Below are positions 21,640 to 33,898 of a stretch of DNA of 64,000 nucleotides, one piece after another. The notes under the pieces were generated by a model. It was not told the origin of the DNA. It worked only from the letters and a program-made list of their open reading frames with translations, and ran no database searches. A program made the position numbers and the translations under genes. The stretch is taken from assembly GCF_901000735.1 (NCBI RefSeq), contig NC_081551.1:13461700-13525699 (forward strand), written 5' to 3'. Position 1 is the first letter of the stretch. Each line of letters begins with the position of its first letter. Source of the DNA: Corylus avellana. Lineage: Eukaryota; Streptophyta; Magnoliopsida; Fagales; Betulaceae.

Positions 21640-24383
21640 CTTCCCCCTTACATTTTCCTTGTCCTCAAGGAAAAAAATCAGGGAACCCCATGTGGATGGA
21701 ATTGTAATCCTCCCAAGTTGACTCCACTGGCGATAACCCTTGCCAATGGATGAGTAGCTCAGTTTTTTTATATATTTATTTATTTAATTTTTTTAACCCT
21801 TTTTTCTAGCACTGCTTGCGGCCATGGAGACATGTGGAAAACTGGGGCAAGACAATACGATCACCTCCCAACTTCCTCTTCAATAGACTTACATGGAAAA
21901 CTGGATGAATCTAAGACTCCAAGGGCAGTTCCAGCTTATAGGCAACGGGGCTAATTTTTTTTATGACTTTGAAAGGACCAAAAAACCGAGCTGATAATTT
22001 GGCATTCATGCGCATGTGCACTGAAACCTGTTGATAAGGTTTGAGCTTTAAGAACACCCAATCTCCTTCTTCAAATTCTTCCTCCTTGTGCTTTCCATCA
22101 TAAACCTTTTTCATCGGTTCTTGGGCTAGCTTGATATGCTCTTTCACTTTCTCCAGGAGGTAGTCTTTAGCCCCTAATTCTTTCTCCACCGCTTTGACCT
22201 TGGCCATTCCTGGTAGATTGGAAAGCAAGGTCAGTGGGTCACGCCCATAAACCACCGAAAAGGGAGTGGTTTCGATTGTAGAGTGCCAACTAGCATTATA
22301 GCTATACACTGCCCAAGCTAACCATTTCCCCCATTCTTTTGGCTGTGAACTTGTGAAACATCTTAAGTACATTTCCAAAGTGCAATTCACTACTTCTATT
22401 TGCCCATCCGTTTGGGGATGATAGGCTGAACTGAAATTGAAGCTAATCCTATGGAGACGAAATAACTCAGTCCAAAATTGACTCGTGAAGGTAGGGTCTC
22501 GATCACACACAATAGACTTGGGCATTCCATGTAGCTAAAATATATTTTCAAAAAATACTTGACCTACACTTACTGTCATATACGGATGGTTGATTGTTGT
22601 AAAATGCGCATACTTAGAGAGTCGATCTACTACTACAAAAATAGTGGATTTACCACGTGAGTTTGGCAATCTCTCAATAAAATCCATAGAGATATCTTCC
22701 CATATTTTCTCCGGAATGGGGAGTGGATGTAGCAATCCTTTAAGTGATAGACTTTCTACCTTGTGGCGTTGGCAGACTTCACATTCCTTGATTTGGCTTT
22801 GCATTCCCCACCAATAAAACTTTGCCGTTATTCTTTGAAATGTTTTGTTATACCTTTCAGGAAATCCCCCATGTATTTGGTCTATAATTGTGGGAATTAG
22901 TGAAGAACTTTCTAGTAAAAATATCTTTTCCTTGTAGAATAATAATCCATCCCTATAGTGCCAGGGACCTAAAGCCTCTCCTTATCTCACCTTCTGGGCC
23001 AAATCTTCCATCTCTGGATTCCTTCACATCTCCTCTTTAATGACTTCTAACTAGTTCGACATGGGGCTAGATAAAGCTACCAATTCCCCTTCCATCTCTT
23101 CCTTCTCATTCATTTCTTGTGCCAATGCAGATTAGATGGTTTTTCATCTCTCTGAGACAGTGCATCTGCGACTATAGTCTCCTTGCCCTTCTTATATTCG
23201 ATAGAAAAATCAAATCCCATTACCTTGCACAGCCACTTCTGCTGGGCTGTTGTTGAAATTTTTTGTAACCACAAATACTTCAGACTATGTTGGTCGGATC
23301 TTACCACAAAACGTCGTCCAAGGAGGTAGGGACGCCATTTTTGCACAACCATGACTAGGGCCAAAATCTCCTTTTCATAGGTGGATAAGAGTAATTGCTT
23401 CCCTTGTAGTGCCTGGCCAAAAAACGCTATTGGTCTCTCTTGGTGTATTACAGCCCCTATGCCTACTCCTGAAGCATCACACTCTACCACGAACTCCTTG
23501 GAAAAATCAGGCAAGGCGAGGACGGGTGCTCGAACCATAACTTGTTTAAGGTGCTCAAAAGCTATCTCAGCTGTAGGAGTCTATGGGAAATTATTCTTTT
23601 TCAACATTCGATTTCATGGTGCGACAATTTTTCCATAATCTTGGATGAAACGTCTATAATACCTGGTGAGACCCAAAAATCCCCTCATGGCCTTGAGGTT
23701 CCCTAGTTTAGGCCATTGTTTCATAGCTTCCACCTTTTCGGGGTCAACTCCCACTCCCCTTGGTGATATCACATGGCCCAAGTATTGGACCTCTTGCTGC
23801 CCAAAACTACATTTACTTTTTTTTTTCAGGTATAGTTAATGCCTCTCAAGAATGCTCAATATAGTTTTCATATGCCCCATGTGTTGTGCCAGTCTTTGCT
23901 ATATACCAATATATCATCAAAAAAAACTAAGACGTATTTACGAAGGTAATTACGGAATACCTCATTCGTGAGAGCTTGAAAAGTGGATGGCGCATTGGTT
24001 AATCCGAATGGCATGTCAAGGAATTCATAGTGCCCATGATGAGTTCGAAACGCTGTTTTCACCACATCTTCGTCTGCTACACATACTTGGTGATATGCGG
24101 AACGCAAATCCAATTTTGTGATAATTTTGATAAGTTCCCAGTAGTCCACGCACATCCTCCACGTTCTGTCTCCCTTCTTGACTAGTAACACCAACGAGGA
24201 ATATGGGCTATTGAAGGGGTGAATTACTCCCCTCTCAAGCATGTCTTCCACCTGTTTTTCAATCTCAGTCTTTTGATGGAAAGGATACCTGCCTGGTTTG
24301 ACACATACCGGGCCTGTTCCATGTTGCAATATAATTCGGTGGTCGTGGCTTTGTGGGGGGGGGGGGGCGGTGAGTTTCTGCAA
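21640..24383 (-). pseudogene. Chromovirus pol: RT, RNase H, integrase, chromodomain
   Basis: Domains in minus-strand order are as follows. Reverse transcriptase (24383-23720) has MPFGLTNAPSTFQ and the catalytic FFDDILVYS, but lacks about 20-25 residues between VDY and KLDLRSAYHQ. RNase H (23538-23110) has VVECDASGVGIGAVI and VRSDQHSLKYL. The integrase zinc region and core (about 22900-21911) have CEVCQRHK, DFIERLPNS, VCDRDPTFTSQFW and YHPQTDGQIEVVN. A chromodomain piece near 21690-21790 encodes HWQGLSPVESTWED. Frameshifts and stops, for example at about 22530, break the frame, so it is dead. The chromodomain places it among plant chromoviruses, which target integration to chromatin. Gag and protease are missing, lost at or behind the gap. 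Confidence 0.88.
23519..23713 (-). repeat. 195-bp pol segment, first copy
   Basis: This segment encodes the RT thumb and the start of RNase H (MRGFLGL to VRAPV). It is repeated with a few changes at 24393-24587, next to the gap. Confidence 0.85.
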
Positions 24384-24392
24384 AGATAGACT

Positions 24393-24587
24393 TGGACGGG
24401 TGCTCGAACCATAGCTTGTTTAAGCTGCTCGAAAGCTATCTCAGCTGTAGGAGTCCATGAGAAATTATTCATTTTCAACATGCGATTTAATGGTGCGACA
24501 ATTTTTTCATAATCTTGGATGAAACGTCTATAATACCCGATGAGACCCAAAAATCCCCTCATGGCCTTGAGGTTCTCTGGTTTAGGC
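24393..24587 (-). repeat. 195-bp pol segment, second copy beside the gap
   Basis: It encodes the same MRGFLGLIGYYRRF region as 23519-23713 but lies upstream of the RT domain on the minus strand, where it does not belong. A run of 13 G precedes it (24355-24367). It ends exactly at the N run. Misassembly from another element copy is the simplest reading. Confidence 0.85.
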
Positions 24588-24687
24588 NNNNNNNNNNNNN
24601 NNNNNNNNNNNNNNNNNNNNNNNNNNNNNNNNNNNNNNNNNNNNNNNNNNNNNNNNNNNNNNNNNNNNNNNNNNNNNNNNNNNNNNN
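24588..24687. other. Scaffold gap (100 N)
   Basis: A run of exactly 100 N, a placeholder of unknown true length. Reading frames drawn across it are meaningless. Confidence 1.
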
Positions 24688-25315
24688 GGTCCAGCCGATG
24701 CCACTCCATATGTTTGTCTTTATGCCAGGGAGATGTGTCATGGTACATTATCAAAAATGGCCGGCCAAATAAGAAGAGGGTTTTTCTGAATAAAGAGAGA
24801 GAAAAGCAAAAAAGAGGAATTTGAAGATAAAGAGCACAATCATATCATGACCAATTCACCACAGAACGAAATATACCACTCAAAAGGAGCAATATTATAG
24901 GGTCGTAATGACACCCACTTGAGCAATAGGGTCCAAACATTACTTTGTGCGACTTGTTGTCCATCAAAGTTTACGAAGGGAAGTGTGTGGAATCAAAGAT
25001 TGGTACAAGTAATTATTGGTGACGGTCGCTCAAAAAAATTCTCATGAGGCTAGGCACATTTAGAGCGTGTGTTCCATCAATTGAGAATCACTAGCATAAG
25101 CTTGATTAGTCTTAGTCACCTTAAATTCTATTGATATTCTAGTGGGGCTAGATCAAGCTATGGTTCAATTGATCTTCACTTAGTTGCCCTCTTGTGCCCT
25201 ATTTGATTTAAAAAAATTGGTACAAGTCTCGAATTTGGCAGCTGGAACCAAAAGCCTTCCAAGTTACTTTAGATTTAAGAGGTTATGAATTAAATCAAGT
25301 CTAGAACTATAAATC
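24688..25315. other. Unassigned DNA between gap and copy B
   Basis: No gene or element is recognised. A GGCCGGCC site lies near 24762. Since copy A begins at the window edge, part or all of this may belong to the left end of the duplicated segment. Confidence 0.5.
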
Positions 25316-25645
25316 TTTCGAATTTGTTGCTTGGGTATATAGTGGATAGTTATGCATGCAATTTAGCAATCAAGAAATTAAATATCCAATAATTTAGGAC
25401 CAGGAATCAACATATGATAAGCTCATACTAGGGTAGCGGTTGAGATGCAATAAGATAATTTAGTGGGCTTGAGAGGAGTGGCACCGTATAAAGTAATATA
25501 TAGTAGTAGATATATGTGAACATGAAGGGTAGATAATCCCATCATAATTTAGACACAATTAAATATCAGCTCATTTTACTTGAAAAGAACAAAACGATAT
25601 ATGGTCTTATTTCAAATTAGAATCACAATGATCCTTTTATTTTAG

Positions 25646-26240
25646 GAACAATTACATTTGACCTCCCAAAGTTTCACCCAATTTGTAATTTGACCTCAAA
25701 CGTTTAAAAATTTTCAATGTAGCTACTCCGCTAACTATTTCCATCCAATTTGATGGAAAATTGCTCACGTTCAAGGCTTGTGCATTTTTTAGTCTAAAAT
25801 TTTCAAAATTAGCCCCATGTGTTTAAAGGAATTCCAAAAATACATGGTGGCTATGGCAACCAAAAAAAACAAAACTAAATTGGCAGTGACCAATTTGGGG
25901 GTGGTTGCGGCCACCCCCATTTGGCTCCTTGGGGTGGTCGGCCACCCCCTTGGCCATTTGGGGGTGTCCGAGCCACTCCCAAAGGATTTGAGGGTGGTTT
26001 TTAATCAAAATTGGTTTGACACCACCAATTTTATGTTTTTTTTTTTTAAAAAAATATATATATATATATAGGGGCAATTAAGTATTTTTCATCACTCCGT
26101 AAAAGAAAACGAAAATTGTTAATTGATGAGTCACATTACAAATGTTTGATACTTTGTTGGGGCACATTGCAAATTTTTAAACATTAAAGGTCAAATTGCA
26201 AATTGGGTGAAACTTTCAACGGGTAAAGTGTAATTTTCTC
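25646..26240. mobile_element. Non-autonomous TIR DNA element, copy B
   Basis: Counterpart of 331-912 with the same terminal repeats and GC-rich core. It is slightly longer because of an extended A/TA run near 26045-26070. Confidence 0.65.
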
Positions 26241-28111
26241 AATATTTTATTAAACTAAAAGATATTTGACAATGTTAGGTTTTATATTTGTCTTGGTAAA
26301 TTCAATAGTCAAAACATGGAGTTTTTGGGTATTTTATAGTAACGAAGTTAGTGTTGAGTCGGGTACTCAAGAATTCAAGTTTATAAATGCAGTCCAACAA
26401 AGACCACTCTCAGTAAAATTGATATATTTTTTTCATTTCGACATCAGATTATAAGGCAAGTTTTATGGCATTGAAAGTCTGATTGAAAGGCTTACAATTT
26501 TTCATTTCACAAAATATTTCCAACTCCTATTTTTCCTAGGTCAAAATGGTCTAAAAATCTTGTTCATAAAGTATGATCGAACTTGGATTGATGTTGGATT
26601 CATCGAACTTGTTCACAAAGTCTGTTAGTGAAATTCGAACTCGGATTAATGTTGGATCGATCAAAATTGTGAAAAAAAAAAAAAAAAAAACCTGTTTTTA
26701 TTTATAACCGACACACGTACATTGTTATCAAAATCGATCTGTGTTCTTTTATACTTGCTCGAAATTTGTTATTGAAAACTGTACGTAGTATTTAGATTTA
26801 TAATTGATAATATTGGTAATTTTAATTAAGATTAAGATCTTTACTGTTTATTCAAATATATTATTAATCAGATTTTTTCTTTTTCTTTTTACCACCATAC
26901 ACAATCACGTTCCCAAAACTGAGTTGAAATTTCCATTACTTAAATTTATCACTGTGGTCTCATCCCTAATTTGATAAGCTCAAAAACTTTGTCATCCTGT
27001 ATTCTACTACGTACAAGGTAGGGCAACGGTTGGGACTCTAACTGCGAAGGGCATAGGGCAACGGTTGGAACTCCATATGCAAAGTGCACAACTTTTAAGA
27101 GGATCTCTAGCAATGTTACTAAAATACCTAATTAAAAAGTGTAATTTTTATTTAAAGGAAAATCATCATTTTGCTATTATGAACTTTTATCGATTTTGCA
27201 ATTATTTTTTTAAAATTCAAAAATATCAATTTAATGTTTAAAACTTTAAAAGTTTGCGATGACACTTTTCAATGTATCAAACTCTCAACATTTGATAAGT
27301 GTACGTATTTCTATGCACACTCCACCATAGATTTCTATTCTCTTCTCTAATTTATTTAAATGCTGTTTTTATATTTTTTTTATTATTATATTCTTGTCAA
27401 CACCCATATTTTCAAATATTCCTATTTTCTAAACAATCTTTTTGTTTTCAACGGGCAGGTTTTTTCAACGGTCATATTTCTTCAACGCTGGTGTTGAAAA
27501 GAGAAACAATAAAATAACAAAAAATGTAATTGAAAATAAATAAAATAAAGCAACTTTTTGCTACCGTAATTAAATATAAGTTGAAAATAACTCTATCAAA
27601 AAATATATTTTACATAAGATAAGTTGTTCGACGTAATTTTTTCCACCAATTAGCAAAATATACACAAGAGAAATGTTACACTTTTCAAAATTTTCTCTTT
27701 CAAAATTTTCTCTAAAATTTACTTTCTAAATAATATGTCACAATTCGATATAATCTTATGAGATTATGAAACATAGTTTGAAATGCAAATTTTATAAAAA
27801 AAAAGTTTTTAAAATTGTAGCATTCGTCTATGCGCGTAATTATGGGGCCTTTAGAGAATATCCGTGGAAAGATGCTGTAACATGCATGGTACCCTCCACA
27901 CAGTAAAGGGGTGGGCACAGTAAGGAATCATAATCATGTAATAGAAAAGAGAAAGAGACCTCCCAAAAAGCCACAACATGATTCCGTATTAAGGACAAAT
28001 TACACACGCAAAAACACTTAATTACCATTTTTAATTAATTAGAACAAATATTCCAAGTACCCACCTCTCCTTTTGGAGTCCTGGTCTTTTATATCTATCT
28101 ATATATATATA
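26241..28111. other. Intergenic DNA upstream of SAUR copy B
   Basis: Matches 913-2801. No gene. Small indels lie near 27456 and 27690-27750. The two GGCAACGGTTGG units are at about 27020-27075. Confidence 0.6.
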
Positions 28112-28121
28112 TATATATAAA
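28112..28121 (+). promoter_or_regulatory. TATA box of SAUR copy B
   Basis: TATATATAAA at the end of a TA run, 127 bases before the ATG, exactly as in copy A. Confidence 0.6.
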
Positions 28122-28248
28122 CCCCTCTTTCCTAGGCATTCAACACAAGTAGCAACTCAAGTACTTCTACATCCCAATTAAACTCTTCCAAAGCCCTAGA
28201 TTAGCCTTCCATTTCCTCTTTATACACTCTTCCTTAATCAAGAAAGAG

Positions 28249-28566
28249 ATGCAGGAGGACAAGAAGATGAAGGTGAAGAAAGGATGGCTTGCAGTCCAAG
28301 TAGGGTTGGAGGATGAAGATGGCGAGTGCCAGCGTTTTGTGATTCCCATATCCTATCTTTACCATCCTTTATTGAAGAAACTTTTGGAGAAAGCTCATGA
28401 GGTTTATGGGTACCACACCACCGGCCCTCTTAGGCTGCCGTGCTCGGTGGACGACTTCCTCCATCTCCGGTGGCGGATCGAGAAAGAGTCAAACCATCAT
28501 CATCAACATCATCACAACCACTCCCATCCCCACCTTTCTGGTGCTTTGTCCTTTCACTCTTGTTGA
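28249..28566 (+). CDS. SAUR family auxin-responsive protein, copy B
   Basis: This intronless 105-residue gene is identical to the one at 2939-3256 except that residue 90 in the His-rich tail is Asn (AAC) instead of His (CAC). The auxin-inducible domain (residues about 10-80) is unchanged, with GWLAVQVG, RFVIPIS and LRLPCSVDDF in place. The promoter-proximal sequence and 3' UTR are also almost the same, so both copies could be expressed if both are real loci. Function, auxin-linked control of cell expansion, is by family only. If the two segments are haplotypes, these are alleles of one gene rather than paralogues. Confidence 0.93.
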   Translation: MQEDKKMKVKKGWLAVQVGLEDEDGECQRFVIPISYLYHPLLKKLLEKAHEVYGYHTTGPLRLPCSVDDFLHLRWRIEKESNHHHQHHHNHSHPHLSGALSFHSC

Positions 28567-28630
28567 TCTACGTAGACATGACACCATGTTTTCCTTTTTT
28601 GTGGGAAAAGAACCAAACAAAGGGGAGGCA

Positions 28631-28636
28631 AATAAA
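28631..28636 (+). terminator. Candidate poly(A) signal of SAUR copy B
   Basis: AATAAA 65 bases after the stop, as in copy A. Confidence 0.45.
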
Positions 28637-28782
28637 TTTAGCTAGACAAGCATTCTGTTTATTAGTGGTGCTTGCCGCTGTATTTTTATTTTTCCTTCTC
28701 TAACTTAATTATCTGGGAAGCTGTTTTGTAATTCCAAAGGGAAATGAAGAAATAGATTTTACGCATAAAAAATTGTTCTCCA

Positions 28783-28814
<32 letters not shown>

Positions 28815-29410
28815 TTTTTTTTTTTTTTTGGGTGATGAATGAAATTATATATCTATAATTTCAATGACAGAGTTATAATATTTTCTCAATCAAGAAGCCA
28901 ACCTATCCAAAGCGGGAGAAGAGTGCAAAAAAAGGAAAAAATTAATAATTGTTACCCAATTGTCTACTGGATTTTCCTCTAGGTGCATGCATATGTTGAT
29001 GCTGATATGATCTGGCAACGATAAAGAAAAGAGGAAAAGGAAAGAGGTGCTATTGCCATGATAAAAGTCTGAGCCAGCCCACACACAAATGGAAAAGATC
29101 AAGTGTGGTATCCTGTGGCCATTATAAGTTTATTCATGTATATCCCTACTTTTGCCAACATCCAGCACTAATTCTATTTCTTTTCTTCTTCCCTTTTTTT
29201 TTTCTTCTCTGAGTTCCTTCTGTATGATTTTGATCTGTCTTTTCGAGTTCTCAAGACGTTTTCCTCCAAATATGCTACAATAATTCTATCAAATTAAAAA
29301 TAAATAGGTTCCCTTTTCTAGTTTTTAATCTTCTAAATTCTTTGATTTTTTTTTTTTTTTTTTGACAGTATAATCTTCTAAATTCTAGCAGTTAGAAATG
29401 GATAAAAATT
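28783..29410. other. Microsatellite and non-coding DNA, copy B
   Basis: A (CT)n plus poly-T tract (28783-28829) is followed by AT-rich DNA without genes. Matches 3473-4120. Confidence 0.6.
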
Positions 29411-29630
29411 AGCTACAAACTAGTTTAGAGCTAATTCATATAAACTAGTTTAATAAAGTGGCATGTGTCTTTTAACATGTGATAAACACATGCTTTTGTA
29501 TTAATACTGTTAAAAAATATATATGAGAAGCATATGCTATTACAAAAATATGTGCTTATCACATGCTAAGGGACAAATGTTACTTTATTAAACTGGTTTG
29601 TATGAATTAGTTACAAACCACTTTGTAACT
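29411..29630. mobile_element. 220-bp foldback MITE, copy B
   Basis: Counterpart of 4121-4340, with the same paired ends and the same length. Confidence 0.7.
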
Positions 29631-30494
29631 TGATGAAACACATGATGCTCGATGTCCCATATGTGAGAGAGGGGCAGAAACAATGAAACATATCCTTTGA
29701 AGTTGTCTTGTAGCACAAGATGTGTGGGGAGGTGAGCCAAAAAAAACTTCAAAAAAGGCATTGATGAGGGTCTCACCTTTTCTCATGTGGTTACAACTAT
29801 GATAGATCAATGCGACATGGAGGAAATTGAGCTTATGGCGGTGATGGCTCGTAAAATTTGGTTTTGCAGAAATGCGATGGTACATGGAGAAGATTTCACT
29901 TATCCTAACCAAGTTTTCTGCGACGCAAGTAGCTCTCTTGATGACTTCAAAAGGGTTAATACAAAAGAGATGGATGCAGGGCGACCTACATACCAAGCAC
30001 CACCAACACTTTGGCAAAAACCAACCATAGGTATGTGCAAAGTAAACTGGGATGAAGCGGTGGATAAAGTTCATGGGCGTGTTGAGATTGGTATCATAGT
30101 ATAGGATCATGAGTGAGTTGTCTTGTCGGTGCATAGTACTACACGGAGTTGCTTGATCAAACCTGTCGTAGTTGAGGCGCTGGCCGCTATACATGTCGTG
30201 GATCTATGTAGGAAGATGGGTTTCTTTGATATAGTTTTGGAGGGGGGTGCCTTACACATTGTTAATGGGGCAAGCTGGCGGAAAAAAATTTGAGCAAGTT
30301 TGGTCATTTAATTGATGGAATGAAAGTGGGGTTGCACCCACTGAGATCGTGGAGGATTGAACATATAAAGAGGGATCCGAATTATGCCGCTCATAGTCTT
30401 ACTAGGGAGTTTATTATAGATGCGCACCATGGATAAACTTTGGGTTGAAGAAATTTCAAATTGTATATATGGTTTTGTAACTAGGGAGCAGTTT
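29631..30494 (+). pseudogene. LINE remnant: zf-RVT and RNase H-like domain, copy B
   Basis: Same 3' LINE fragment as 4341-5204. Here the RNase H-like domain is a little better kept: KVNWDEAVDKVHG is uninterrupted, whereas copy A has a stop in place of Trp. Other changes are worse: LEGDALQIV has become LEGGALHIV, losing a conserved Asp, and a TGA lies near 30292. It ends at the AGTTT target duplication of the solo LTR. Confidence 0.8.
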
Positions 30495-32586
30495 TGTAAC
30501 ACCCCGTAAAAATCAATTGACTGATAATTGACTCCATGGTTCCCTTCTTAGCCTTATCCCTCACAGAACAAGACTTAGGGATCGTAAGATTTTCTAAGAG
30601 AGAGACTACAGCAGAAGACTTTCAACCACAAGAATAAGAAAGTAATAACTAAATACCACAATTATAACAACCAAAGTAACGATAAAACATCATAGCATAA
30701 ATAGATCCTTAAATTGTTCTGGTCAAAGACCGATCAAATATATTACAAAGCTAAGATAATTGTCTGAAAGAAAGATAACAAGATCAACGCCTGAACTTAA
30801 GTAGTGCTAACATAATAACAATCTCAATCATCTCCGCCTGAGTTGTTCATCCATCATCCCACATGAACTTGAGCCAAACCGGGTCCATGTCCTAAAAAAT
30901 TACCCGAATCAGGTCCTTGGCCACCACCAGCTGGTTGTCCGTATCCATCCTCCTCTATGCTAGCGCGCAATTTATACATAATGGAGGGGGAAACATACAG
31001 GGGTAAGTCTAACGACATATCCATCCTCCTCTATGTTGCACATGATACTTATGCCATTTAGTGATGAACTCCGTTTGAAGAAGTATGTAGCATTTTAGGC
31101 ATAACAGTTATTCATAAATGCAATATATATAGATAATATATGTTGAAATATGAGAATCATGTCATAGTTCAACTGATGGGTCTATTTCAGATATTATTCT
31201 TTCTCAGTAGGGTTGGAGTTGTCCCGTAGGATCTGTAATACAATGCCAGTGCCTCGACTATTATACGCTACCATCCATAACACTAGCAGCCTGACCGAGT
31301 CCGACCTTGGGTGGCCCACGCTACTAATGATGTACGTCCTGTAGTGATCCGCTCATTAAGGCTGCACCGGTTACCAAATAACCATTGGATCCAAGGCTCG
31401 TATATCACATCCACACACACATTTGACAATAGAGTTAACACGTATAGTAAGCCCATGGCCATTATCCCGTACATACCGATGTACTATGTCATACGATGCA
31501 ATTAGTCTTGTCTATATTTTACATGCCTACTATTACAAGTTTCATCATCTCATTATCTTGTTAAGTAGCACATTTTTCACAAAATGTAGGGTTCATAACA
31601 TAGCAAAATGTATTTCATGAGAGTTGTAAAAATGCATGTTTTGGTACACAAAATAGAGTCGTGCAATGCGAAAAAAATACTGGCTAGTATCATGTGAGTT
31701 TGTATTCACCCGGATCATATAAGTTGTCCAAAAATTCTTCTAAAGGGTCCGAGTTCTCCAAATTTGTGGAAAGCCTAATATTAGTCCTATGTCCAAGCTA
31801 AAGTGAACCTAGAACAGGAAAACAGAGGCTTTTGAACAACTAGGCAAAATAACTTCCATCCTTGAAATTGCTTGTGGGTGAGCACTCGGGCTCGATGCTG
31901 AGAGTTCAGTCAGAGAGATTTCGGTAGAACCTCATTTGGTCCAACGATCTTGTAAGCAGTCCTAAGCTGGATATAAGGCTATGAAAGGTCCTCTAACACC
32001 TTTTATCCCAAAACAACAAGAAATGCTTATAACAAGATTAAGACATATATTTCTAGATTCTAACAACTAAGCTACTATAAAACACAAGCTAGCATAACAT
32101 CTTAAGGAAAAACACTTGAGAGAGATGATAATTACCTCTACATAGCAAGAACCTCAACAAACTCCTCCTTTTCTTCAAGAACACCAAGGTAACATCTCTC
32201 AAGCTCACAACAACACTCAAGCAGAGTTTCTTTAGGGCTCAGAGGGCAGAATGAGGTGGCAATGGTGTGAGAGGGGGGTATTTATAAGGTAGAAAATCTG
32301 TGTGCTTTGCAGCAGCAGGCCTGCAGTGCAATGAGCGCTCGGTACTACAGTGCCGAGCATTCGCGTACTATTTACCTAATGGTTTTAGGATTTCACTCGT
32401 ACGCTCGGGAAAAATCCAGTGGTCAACCAAAAGTCAACGTACCCTCGGGCTGGTCCTCAAACGAGCGTTCGACCAAAAGGTCCAAAATTAACAAAATGGC
32501 CCTCCTAACTAGTCCTAGTGACCCAAAAGTCCAATTAACCCTATAACCAAGCTATATTAGCCTAGTTAATTATTTGGGTCACTATA
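30495..32586. mobile_element. Solo LTR of a gypsy-like element, copy B
   Basis: Counterpart of 5205-7291, starting TGTAACACCCCG. Target duplications AGTTT lie at 30490-30494 and 32587-32591. Its last bases are ACTATA, so the terminal CA has mutated to TA. GAGCGCTCGG-type motifs recur near 32334. Confidence 0.9.
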
Positions 32587-32591
32587 AGTTT

Positions 32592-33180
32592 GCCCCTACT
32601 TAATTGATATTATATCAATAAGATTCTAATTTGTTCAGGAAAAAAAAAAAAAAAAAAAGTTCTACTTAGATAGCGTGGAGTTAAACAACTTTTCTTGGCT
32701 TTAGAGACATTTTTGATGCTTCGTTATATAAGACACTGTAATCAATGTCTTAATGATAGATCTCCACGTCCAATTGAAGGCCAAGACCCATGAGAAGTCC
32801 AAGCCAATGTACACCTAGCATTAATAAGAGTCCTAGTCCTAGCAATAGTGGTGGAAGTCTTAGTCCAATACTTATTTATCATCTTTAGTCTATAAACTTA
32901 TCTTCCATAGTCAAGCCTTCTAGCTTTTATGTTGTCTTTAGTAGTCTAATTGTAGTCTAATTCCCTTACGTGTTGCATTAGTATTACTATTACGTATTGT
33001 TTTCATAGAGAAGAGTAGTATAAATAAGGGATCAATGCAAGTAAGCATTTATTGAGAATTATTAAGCAAAAGCTTGTTTGTGGTTTATCTTCAGCCCTAA
33101 TTGGAGTCTTGTGGTCTCTCCTACCTGAAAGGAACTATTATTTCTAGCCTATTTCTATTCATTGTTGTGGGTTTCCATCA
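32592..33180 (+). repeat. Probable chromovirus LTR remnant, copy B
   Basis: Matches 7297-7894 and ends TTTCCATCA before a decayed tRNA-Met primer site (TATTATTAGAGCT). The 18-bp unit near 32870 is single here. An A run of about 19 lies near 32640. Confidence 0.6.
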
Positions 33181-33710
33181 ACGTATTATTAGAGCTATGT
33201 CTACCAACAAAGATTGTATTGAGAAACTTGAAGCTGAGGTCCTGGAGTTGAAAGAAGGAAAAAGGTGGCTACATAGTCAAAAATGGAGGATTTGTTCCAT
33301 GAGCTTAGGGAATTAATTTTTCAAACTCACTCCTCGACATAGAAAGACAAAAATGATCAAGGGTCAACATCTCATCCGCCAAAGGAGAACTCTGGCAACT
33401 TGAGTTGGCCCAAGGTGACGAGTGGAGAGAACCATCCAAATATGTCGCGCACAACCAAGTTGAATTTTTATCGATATGCACACAACTCTACTATGCCTAC
33501 TAATTCATGTCTAACACCATTAGGCATAGCCAAGTGACTTTTTTGGGAAGAGATGCAAAAAGGAAGGGAGAGGGGTCTTTGTTTTAGTTGTAATGAAAAA
33601 TTTACTCCGGGCCATAGATGTCAAGTCTGTTACTTTTATTTTGGCTCATTCGGTTTTATGTTTGTAATCAGTTGGAAAATGAGTTTAAGTATGAAGAATT
33701 GAAGAAATCA
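33181..33710 (+). pseudogene. Ty3/gypsy gag fragment, copy B
   Basis: Same broken gag as 7895-8420: MSTNKDCIEKLEAEVLELKE at the start, then a CFSCNEKF zinc-knuckle piece. Frames are interrupted, and no protease or pol follows. Confidence 0.7.
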
Positions 33711-33898
33711 AAGTTTTTCAGTATAATGTGTCTGGACACCTAAAAGAAAGGTCCTTATAGTAATTCCAGAGAGATCAACAAAGACTGACATGTCAAGACA
33801 GGGTGTTAATACGTCCAGACACAGTTTTCTGAGAGTTCAGTTTAGACAGCATGTCCGGATAGCAGTTGGACATGTCCGAACCTGATTTTCAGGGACTT
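33711..33898. repeat. Repeat-derived DNA with GTCCGGA motifs, copy B
   Basis: Matches 8421-8652 but holds only one of the ~44-bp units. No gene. Confidence 0.5.

Noticed and set aside
24515..24824. ORFs running across the N gap (also 50512-50779)
   Set aside because: They consist largely of undefined residues and exist only because N has no stop codons.
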